Assembly (NCBI GenBank): GCA_900313545.1
Contig: OMRS01000305.1
Location: 1-5,285, forward strand
DNA length: 5,285 nt
DNA from: an uncultured Eubacteriales bacterium
GTDB taxonomy: Bacteria; Bacillota_A; Clostridia; Christensenellales; Aristaeellaceae
Direction of reading: 5' to 3'
Shown piece by piece: positions 1 through 5,285 of the stretch; the stretch's first letter is position 1; every line of letters starts with the position of its first letter. Both the position numbers and the translations under genes were made by a program. Under the pieces are notes generated by a model. That model was given only the letters and a program-made list of their open reading frames with translations. It was not told the origin of the DNA and ran no database searches.

Positions 1-1565
1 AGGATGGGCATGGAGAGATCCAGCAGCATCAGCGCGATTTCGCTCTGATGGCTGCGCAGGAGCTCCATGGCCTCCACGCCGTCGGAGGCGAAGAGCGGAT
101 CGTAGTCCTCCGCCAGGAAGTTTTCAAGGATCCGGCGGTCGATCTCGATGTCCTCCACGATGAGGACCCGGCGGCGGATGGTGGAGGCAAGCAGGTCCTC
201 AAAGTCCACATCCTGTTTTTGAAGCCTTTGGGGCTCCTCCTCCCGCATGCTGGCCCCCAGGCTCTTGAGGAGCAGCTTCTCCTCGTACATCGCCCGGTCC
301 GCCCGCTCGAACACCTCGTGGAGCCGGCGGTCCTGCTCCGGGCAGTAGGCGGACATGCCGCCCGAGACGATCGCCTCCCGGGTGGAAATGTTGGCGCTTG
401 AGAGGCTGTGGAGCCTGTCCATCAGCTGCTCCCGCTCCTCATACTCCTCACCCGTCAGGATCAGCGCGAACTCGTCGCCGCCCACCCGGTACACCGGGCT
501 GCGGGGGAAGATCTCGCGAATCATCCGGCTGGCCTTGAGGATGTACTCATCCCCGGCCTTGTGGCCCATGGTGTCATTGATCGCCTTGAGGCCGTTGACG
601 TCGCAGACCACCACGGCAAAGCTGCCCGCCTCACCGGCGGCCATCTTCCCGTCGATCAGCTTTTCCGTTTCCAGATAGGCCTGCTTGCTCTTGACGCCGG
701 TCAGGCCGTCCTGGTAGGCGTGGTCGTGCACATGGGCGATCTGCGTTCTGAGCTCCTGCTGCATGAAATGGATCTGTTTTTCCAGGCCGTCCATGGTGGA
801 GGCGTCCTCGTCGTGCCCGTGGGGGACGCTCTCCGCCTCCATTCCCCTGGAGGCGCTGCCGATCTCCTGCATGAGGGAGGTTTCCAGCTCGCTGAGCTGC
901 CCGTGGATCATCTCGATCTTCCGCTGGCTCCGGAGGGAGATCGCCAGCACGATCGCCCCGCCCACCAGCAGCGACACCAGCCCCACCACCAGCAGCGTCC
1001 GGTTCAGGAGGGCCAGCTGCTCATTGTACCATTCCGCGCTGAAATCCACGGCGATGATGCCGGCCAGATCGCCCCGGGAATCATAGACCGGGCTGTAGGC
1101 GCTGTAAAAGGACCCCCAGGCGTCCTCATAGTGCTCCCTGTCCACCGAGGGCGTCCCCCGGCTGGCCGCATGCAGGGCGTCCGTATAGACGATGGGCGAG
1201 CCGAATTCCCCCGGGTCCTCCACGGTGGGGTCAAGTCCGAAGGTGAAGGTGCCGTCCCCCATGTCCCGCACGCAGTAGATATAGCGAAGGTCCACGTTGT
1301 CCTGGAAATACGTGAGGGTGCGCATGATGGTCTCATATCCCGGCGTCCCCTTGTCCTCCGGCGTGACCCTTTTGAGCTCGTCCCCGTCGATCATGGCCGC
1401 GGCGGTGTTGGAGACGTCCAGCATCCTCGTCTGCATCAGCGTGATGATGGCGGACTTCGTCTGGCCAAGGAGCAGATATCCCAGGGAGATGTTGAGGGTC
1501 AGCAGAAAGATGACCGTCAGGACAAGATGCCTCGAAGTGCTCCTGGATTTGAGTCTGTCTATCAT
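1..1565 (-). CDS. Membrane sensor diguanylate cyclase with Cache-like, GGDEF and C-terminal receiver domains (3' end outside window)
   Basis: Likely makes c-di-GMP from two GTP at the cytoplasmic membrane. About 521 residues are visible with no stop before the window edge. Seen in order: a transmembrane helix at about 13-33; an extracytoplasmic domain at 34-187 ending in a Cache/PDC-like signature (AYSPVYDSRGDLAGIIAVDF, 156-175); a second helix at about 188-210; a polar, helix-prone linker at 211-280; a GGDEF domain at about 283-432; and the start of a receiver domain from about 465. The GGDEF domain has Asp322, the INDTMGH segment (Asn330, Asp331), Asp339 and an intact GGDEF motif (362-366), so it should be active. 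The RxxD inhibitory site expected just upstream is absent (Phe353, Ser356). The receiver shows acidic Glu471/Asp472 and phosphoacceptor Asp516 in LLLDLSMP. The ATG at 1565 is chosen because AAGGAG lies 7 bases upstream and it places the first helix at the N-terminus. What follows the receiver (nothing, EAL, HD-GYP or a second GGDEF) cannot be seen. Confidence 0.93.
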   Translation of the reverse strand, partial: MIDRLKSRSTSRHLVLTVIFLLTLNISLGYLLLGQTKSAIITLMQTRMLDVSNTAAAMIDGDELKRVTPEDKGTPGYETIMRTLTYFQDNVDLRYIYCVRDMGDGTFTFGLDPTVEDPGEFGSPIVYTDALHAASRGTPSVDREHYEDAWGSFYSAYSPVYDSRGDLAGIIAVDFSAEWYNEQLALLNRTLLVVGLVSLLVGGAIVLAISLRSQRKIEMIHGQLSELETSLMQEIGSASRGMEAESVPHGHDEDASTMDGLEKQIHFMQQELRTQIAHVHDHAYQDGLTGVKSKQAYLETEKLIDGKMAAGEAGSFAVVVCDVNGLKAINDTMGHKAGDEYILKASRMIREIFPRSPVYRVGGDEFALILTGEEYEEREQLMDRLHSLSSANISTREAIVSGGMSAYCPEQDRRLHEVFERADRAMYEEKLLLKSLGASMREEEPQRLQKQDVDFEDLLASTIRRRVLIVEDIEIDRRILENFLAEDYDPLFASDGVEAMELLRSHQSEIALMLLDLSMPI

Positions 1566-1572
1566 GAAGTCT

Positions 1573-1578
1573 CTCCTT
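1573..1578 (-). promoter_or_regulatory. Ribosome binding site of the diguanylate cyclase gene
   Basis: AAGGAG on the minus strand, with a 7-base spacer to the ATG at 1565. This fixes the start. Another ATG at 1581 lies upstream in a different frame and has no comparable site at proper spacing. Confidence 0.8.
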
Positions 1579-1651
1579 CATCGCAAGTCGGCGCCGCCGG
1601 CGCAGGGCGCCTCCCCGGGCTCCCGGAGGGAAAAGTCCCCTGCACAGGAGC

Positions 1652-1679
1652 ATTATAACAGACTTTGCGCCATCTCCAA
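1652..1679 (-). promoter_or_regulatory. Extended -10 promoter for the diguanylate cyclase gene
   Basis: On the minus strand a perfect TATAAT (1652-1657) is preceded by TGT (1658-1660), giving an extended -10 element (TGnTATAAT). A weak -35 candidate, TTGGAG (1674-1679), matches the consensus only in TTG and lies 16 bases upstream. Transcription would start near 1645, leaving a leader of about 80 bases. The match to a housekeeping sigma70/sigmaA promoter is seen directly; the start site is inferred. The promoter lies downstream of the likely terminator of the preceding gene, so the cyclase appears to be its own transcription unit. Confidence 0.75.
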
Positions 1680-1749
1680 ACACTTCTTTGACGCCCTCCC
1701 CCGGGCCCGGCCCCTCATGCCCGGCCCCCGGCGCGCCTGTAAAGCCAGA

Positions 1750-1785
1750 CGCCGGGCGCCCTCCCCTGCGGGAAGGCGCCCGGCG
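1750..1785 (-). terminator. Likely Rho-independent terminator after the peptidase gene
   Basis: A perfect 10-bp inverted repeat (GCCGGGCGCC at 1751-1760 with GGCGCCCGGC at 1775-1784) is extended by one outer C-G pair. After a C/A mismatch, four more inner pairs close a 4-base loop (1766-1769). It begins 49 bases past the peptidase stop codon. The downstream run on the minus strand is only TCTGGCTTTA, a poor U-tract, so termination may be partial or need help. The plus-strand side has no better U-run. Confidence 0.6.
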
Positions 1786-1833
1786 GTCGTTGTCCTGAGG
1801 ATGCGCGCGGCACACCGTCCTCCTTCGGAGGGC

Positions 1834-3969
1834 TTACCGGGTCTCCGCGATGCGGGGCAGCCGGAGCTCCAGCGCGCTGTTGTCGATATTGAAGGCGTAG
1901 GTATAGGAGGACAGGGTGGCGTCGCTCACCTTGCCGGACTCAAAATCCTCATCCAGGAAGGCCCTGTACGGGTCCCAGCCGGTGACGATGAGCACCGCCC
2001 TGTGCCCGGGCTCGAAGGTATAGGAGGTGGGCTGGAGATAGAGCGTATAGTCGTAATACTCTCCGGCTTTCCTCTTTTCCGGGTTCTTCCGGTACTCTTT
2101 GCCCTCATAGCCCCCTCCGGGGTTGGCCAGGTCGCCGTGGCCGAAGGTGATGAGCTTGGTCGTGGTGCTGCTCTTCACCAGCTCCCTGACCCTTGTCCGG
2201 GGAAGTCCCCTGCCCGTTTCCACCGCCCCGATGGTGTGCGCGGGAACGGTGTCCCAGATCCTTTTCTGGGTCATATAGGCCTTGAAGGGCGTGACGTAGT
2301 CGATGGTATCCAGCAGCAGCGCCGAGAACACCAGGCCGTCCAGGTCCACGTTCCTCGAGGACAGCCTCAGGTGCACTTCGGGGATCCCGCAGAAGGTGTA
2401 GCCCTCCGGGAGGTCAAACACATACGTCGCGCAGGCGCTGTCCGGCAGGGTGGGATAGAAGTTGTCGCGGATGTTCTCCCTTCCGGCATCGTCGGTGCCC
2501 GCCATATACGGGGTGGCATAGGATGCGATGGCCGTCGTGTCCACATGGGACACGTCGTCCGGGTTCATTTCCCGATCATAGGGGAAGGTGTCATAGACGA
2601 AGTCCCCCCAGGACGCGTAGTTGACATACGAGCCGTCCACGTTGCTCTGGACGCTCACCGCCGGCATGTTCTCGATGCCGTTGTCCACGTCGTAGAGATA
2701 GTGGGAGAGCCATTTGTTCACGATCTCATCCCACACTTCCCCGTTGACGAGCCTGCCGACGAGGTGGTTGTGGCCGTCCTGGTGGAACACCAGCTTGAAG
2801 GGCTGGCCCGCCGCGGCAAAGGCGCGCGCCATCAGGTCCGCGTGCTTCGTGGTGACATTGAAGTCGTTGAGTCCGTGGACAATCAGCGCCGAGCAGCTGA
2901 TTTTGCCGGGATCCAGCGTGTAGTCAAGCCGCTCCCAGATGTCGTCATAGTCGCCGTTGGTCTCCTTCTGGTCCTTCGCGAACTGCCAGAGGAAGGAGGC
3001 GTAGTCATCGTTGACGACGGTCCAGTCGTCATCCAGGAACGCCGCGCCGCTGTTGAAGAAGGCCAGGGTGTGGCCGTAATCCGCATCGACCATCATCGGC
3101 GCGCCCTGGGAGTTCGTGTAGTCGTACCAGGAGGCGATGCCCGCATAGGGGATGATCGTCCGCAGGCCCCTGACGCCGGAGGTGGCCACCTCAAAGGGCA
3201 GCGTGCCGCCGTAGGAGGTGCCCGTCATGGCCACATTGCCGTTGGACCAGTCCGCCTCGATCCGGATGTCATCGTACGGGTCGGTAAAGGCGGCGCGGTC
3301 CCCCGTGAGCCATTCCACGACGCACCTGTGGGCGTCCCGCTCGAGGTCAAAGCCGCACAGCTCAAAGCCCTCGGAGCCGTAGGTCCCGATGCCCCCGGCC
3401 TCCACCACGGCAAAGCCCCGGGCAAGGAAATAGTTGTATCTTTCGGCGCCGCTGTAGCCCTGTGTGCCGGAAATGGGCACCGTGTAGTTCCAGCTCTCCG
3501 CCTCCGCCCGCTCTGCCGCCTCAAGGGTCGTCATGGCGCCCTTCGGGGTGCGCTTTTTTCCGGGAGCGTACAGCTTGTCGTAGTCAAAGGGGACGGGGTT
3601 GAAGACCATGCTGCTCGAGATGACGTCATCACTCACGGTGCCCGCCCCGTAGGGGGTGGGATCGTAGATGGTTCCGGCCCTGTACAGGCCTTCCGCCGCC
3701 AGGCGGGGAACCTGGACCAGCACCTCCACCAGGTCCGCCTTTCCGTCGCCATCGGTGTCGTGGTCCGTTTCGACATACACGCAGAAGCGGAGGATGTCGC
3801 TGCCCTCATTGGTATAATCGTCGTTTCTCAGGTTCGTGACCTCAAGGACGGGCTGGGCCATGCCGTCCTCAAACACCGGGACGGCCCCCTCCTTCTGCGC
3901 CAGGGCCGCAGCGCCCGCGCAAAGGAGCATCAGGACCGCGAAAAGGATGCCTGCTGTCTTTTTCATCAT
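1834..3969 (-). CDS. Secreted Xaa-Pro dipeptidyl-peptidase (PepX-like, CocE/NonD hydrolase, family S15)
   Basis: Predicted serine peptidase removing X-Pro dipeptides from peptide N-termini; 711 residues, complete. A Sec signal peptide is visible: MMKK, a hydrophobic core at about 5-21, and a likely cut after Ala24 (A-L-A|Q). The alpha/beta-hydrolase domain has nucleophile Ser252 in GTSYGG, Asp369 in IVHGLNDFNV and His400 in HQDGHNHL. Spacings of 117 and 31 residues are close to those of lactococcal PepX as I recall them (Ser348, Asp468, His498). SWYDY (280-284) and the GDYDDIW region (339-345) also resemble PepX rather than cocaine esterase. Residues from about 425 to the end fit the beta-rich S15 C-terminal domain. 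Ser252 lies about 100 residues earlier than in PepX, so the N-terminal helical region of PepX is missing. DTDGDGKADLVE (71-82) looks like a calcium-binding loop. AGGAG precedes the ATG; the next codon is also ATG. A 67-base gap from the upstream deaminase gene suggests co-transcription. Substrate specificity is inferred. Confidence 0.88.
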   Translation of the reverse strand: MMKKTAGILFAVLMLLCAGAAALAQKEGAVPVFEDGMAQPVLEVTNLRNDDYTNEGSDILRFCVYVETDHDTDGDGKADLVEVLVQVPRLAAEGLYRAGTIYDPTPYGAGTVSDDVISSSMVFNPVPFDYDKLYAPGKKRTPKGAMTTLEAAERAEAESWNYTVPISGTQGYSGAERYNYFLARGFAVVEAGGIGTYGSEGFELCGFDLERDAHRCVVEWLTGDRAAFTDPYDDIRIEADWSNGNVAMTGTSYGGTLPFEVATSGVRGLRTIIPYAGIASWYDYTNSQGAPMMVDADYGHTLAFFNSGAAFLDDDWTVVNDDYASFLWQFAKDQKETNGDYDDIWERLDYTLDPGKISCSALIVHGLNDFNVTTKHADLMARAFAAAGQPFKLVFHQDGHNHLVGRLVNGEVWDEIVNKWLSHYLYDVDNGIENMPAVSVQSNVDGSYVNYASWGDFVYDTFPYDREMNPDDVSHVDTTAIASYATPYMAGTDDAGRENIRDNFYPTLPDSACATYVFDLPEGYTFCGIPEVHLRLSSRNVDLDGLVFSALLLDTIDYVTPFKAYMTQKRIWDTVPAHTIGAVETGRGLPRTRVRELVKSSTTTKLITFGHGDLANPGGGYEGKEYRKNPEKRKAGEYYDYTLYLQPTSYTFEPGHRAVLIVTGWDPYRAFLDEDFESGKVSDATLSSYTYAFNIDNSALELRLPRIAETR

Positions 3970-3975
3970 CTTTAT

Positions 3976-3980
3976 CTCCT
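3976..3980 (-). promoter_or_regulatory. Ribosome binding site of the peptidase gene
   Basis: AGGAG on the minus strand, in a purine-rich stretch, lies 6 bases before the ATG at 3969 and 9 bases before the next ATG at 3966. Either codon could be used; the choice changes only one residue ahead of the signal peptide. Confidence 0.7.
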
Positions 3981-4036
3981 CTTTCTTTTCATGAATCAGG
4001 TCACGGGGCGCGCCTCAGGGCTTCCGGGCGGGCGCC

Positions 4037-5285
4037 TCATTTGCCAAAGTCCAGGAAACATGCCCACTGCTTCTCCCAGGCGCGCATGAGCGCCTCCCTG
4101 CGGGACGCGTCCAGCGTGCTGCAGCGGATGGAATTCTCGCAGAGCTGCCGGATCTGCGCCACCCCCAGGTCCCAGCACAGGATGGCGGCAAAGAAATCAT
4201 CCGTCAGCGTGCCGTGCTCCATGTAGCCCGGATCGTCCGAGCACAGGCACACGGGGACGCCGCGCTTCAGGTACTCCACCGCCGGATGGGACCGCAGGTC
4301 GGGGACATAGCGGAGCATATGGTTGCTCACGGGGGACACCTCCACGCAGACCCCGTCCCGGATCACCTGCTCCATGAGGGAGGGGAAGCGGTAGAGGTTC
4401 AGCCCGTGCCCGATCCTTCTGCATCCGAGCAGCATCGCGTCGATGATGTTGTCCGAGCCGGGGAGCACGCTCTCCCCCGCGTGGAGCAGCGGCACCAGCT
4501 CCGGGGCCTTTTCCATGATCCCCCGGAGCATCCCGACATACGCCGTCAGGGGATAGCTGGCATCCTCCTCATTGACCAGATCAAACCCGGTCACAAAATC
4601 GCGGGGGCCGCCGGGGTCCCGGGTGTCCTTCACCTGGTTGTGCACGGTCACGCAGTTCTCCATGAGGGCCCGGGTCTTGTCCATGTCGCGCTCGAGGGCC
4701 TTGAGCCCGGTGCCGATCACGTTCACCCTGAAATCGGGGACCTCCTCCCGCACCCGGTCAAGGGCGCGCAGGACCGCCTGCGCCCCGGCCGCCGCCGTCT
4801 CGGGGGAACCGGCAAGCTCGGTGCGCACCTCGACGTGGAGGATGCCGCTCCTGCAGTAATAGCGGAAGGCCTCCACATAATACGCCTCCACCAGGTCCTG
4901 TGTGGCGGCCAGGGCCCCCTGTCTGCCGAACAGCCCCTCGAACCAGTCCCAGATGTTCAGGGCATCGGCCCCGCCCAGGAGGGTCCACTGCCGGAGCAGC
5001 TCCTCCCGGGTGAACACGCCCCGCTCCAGCGCATCCCCCACGCGTATTTCATCCGCCGCGGCCTCCCCGGGGGATGCATGGCAGAAGAGCCGGTACCGGT
5101 TCTCCTCCCCCGTGCCGATATACAGCTCCTCCCTCGAGCGGACAAATGCGAGCAGCTCGTCAAAGGGCAGCATCGTCATCCCGTGGACATGGAGGTCCGC
5201 GCCCTTGGGCAGCGCCTCGCAGAACCCGTACAGCGTGCTTTCCCAGATCCGCTCATCCGTCAGGAACGCCAGGTCCCCGGGGACC
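4037..5285 (-). CDS. ADA2/ADGF-like adenosine deaminase family protein (5' end outside window)
   Basis: Probable zinc-dependent purine deaminase (adenosine to inosine plus ammonia). The frame stays open to the right edge; 415 residues are visible, numbered here from the first complete codon. Metal and catalytic positions of the family are all present: HVH (His32, His34) in LPKGADLHVHG, His268 and Glu271 in HAGES, His293 in RIGHG, and Asp350/Asp351 in SDDPG. Several segments resemble animal ADA2/ADGF more than classical ADA: PKGADLHVHG, VEVR (152-155), TGFDLVNEED (232-241), EVSPVSNHML (315-324), DLRSHP (329-334), and NSIRCSTL followed by a tryptophan-rich end (384-407). The ATG at 5179 cannot be the true start because it would remove both N-terminal zinc histidines. 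The start, and whether a signal peptide exists, lie outside the window. The stop is 67 bases before the peptidase ATG on the same strand. Family assignment is strong; substrate is inferred and could be another aminopurine nucleoside. Confidence 0.88.
   Translation of the reverse strand, partial: VPGDLAFLTDERIWESTLYGFCEALPKGADLHVHGMTMLPFDELLAFVRSREELYIGTGEENRYRLFCHASPGEAAADEIRVGDALERGVFTREELLRQWTLLGGADALNIWDWFEGLFGRQGALAATQDLVEAYYVEAFRYYCRSGILHVEVRTELAGSPETAAAGAQAVLRALDRVREEVPDFRVNVIGTGLKALERDMDKTRALMENCVTVHNQVKDTRDPGGPRDFVTGFDLVNEEDASYPLTAYVGMLRGIMEKAPELVPLLHAGESVLPGSDNIIDAMLLGCRRIGHGLNLYRFPSLMEQVIRDGVCVEVSPVSNHMLRYVPDLRSHPAVEYLKRGVPVCLCSDDPGYMEHGTLTDDFFAAILCWDLGVAQIRQLCENSIRCSTLDASRREALMRAWEKQWACFLDFGK

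Noticed and set aside
408..1658. Plus-strand open frame of 416 codons opposite the cyclase gene
   Set aside because: It is antisense to clear Cache, GGDEF and receiver coding sequence; the His/Pro/Val-rich product is typical of a GC-driven shadow frame.
1701..1710. Perfect 10-bp palindrome CCGGGCCCGG about 20 bases upstream of the cyclase -35 element
   Set aside because: It could be an operator, but it lies in an almost pure G/C stretch where such palindromes arise easily, and there is no second copy or known operator match.
1333..1815. Minus-strand frame of 160 codons spanning the intergenic region, with an AAGGAGG-like sequence near 1820
   Set aside because: It runs through the terminator hairpin, the promoter and into the cyclase gene in another frame. 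The purine-rich site is too close to its possible GTG and is better seen as part of a small hairpin (1819-1831).
3916..3927. Possible lipobox (LLCA, residues 15-18) in the peptidase signal peptide
   Set aside because: The residue before the Cys is Leu rather than Gly or Ala, and a good A-L-A|Q signal peptidase I site follows at residues 22-25, so a lipoprotein is unlikely.
1297..4089. Very long plus-strand open frame (930 codons) opposite the peptidase gene
   Set aside because: It is exactly antisense to a gene with a full catalytic triad and signal peptide, runs through the promoter and terminator region, and its product lacks recognisable motifs. High GC at third codon positions removes stops on the opposite strand.
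4037..5179. ATG at 5179 as the start of the deaminase
   Set aside because: The same frame continues upstream to the window edge and encodes LPKGADLHVHG, which holds the essential zinc histidines; the true start must be outside the window.

Overview
This is a GC-rich bacterial window in which every supported gene lies on the minus strand. In transcription order it holds: (1) an adenosine-deaminase-family protein of the ADA2/ADGF type, cut off at its 5' end by the right edge; (2) a complete secreted PepX-like Xaa-Pro dipeptidyl-peptidase (family S15); and (3) a membrane-bound diguanylate cyclase carrying a receiver domain after the GGDEF domain, cut off at its 3' end by the left edge. Purine-rich Shine-Dalgarno sequences, a sigma70-type extended -10 promoter, the style of the GGDEF domain and the PepX-type peptidase suggest a high-GC member of the Bacillota (Clostridia-like, perhaps gut- or rumen-associated). 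This is an inference from style, and no taxonomic marker is present.

Layout. Positions 4037-5285 encode the deaminase, with the zinc and catalytic residues all visible. A 67-base gap without an obvious terminator or -10 box separates it from the peptidase (1834-3969), so the two are probably co-transcribed. A 268-base gap (1566-1833) follows. It holds a GC-rich hairpin that probably ends the peptidase transcript, then a clear extended -10 promoter (1652-1679) and an 80-base leader for the cyclase gene (1-1565).

Function. The first two genes fit nutrient scavenging: release of X-Pro dipeptides outside the cell membrane and deamination of adenosine or a related purine. The third is a separate transcription unit for c-di-GMP signalling. 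It senses something outside the membrane through a Cache-like domain and probably integrates a phosphorylation input through its receiver domain. No RNA gene, mobile element, CRISPR array or defence system was seen. Long open frames on the plus strand are antisense shadows caused by high GC at third codon positions. I found no wholly new system. The most notable items are the ADA2-like bacterial deaminase, the exported PepX relative without the usual N-terminal region and with a calcium-loop-like motif, and the GGDEF-then-receiver architecture.
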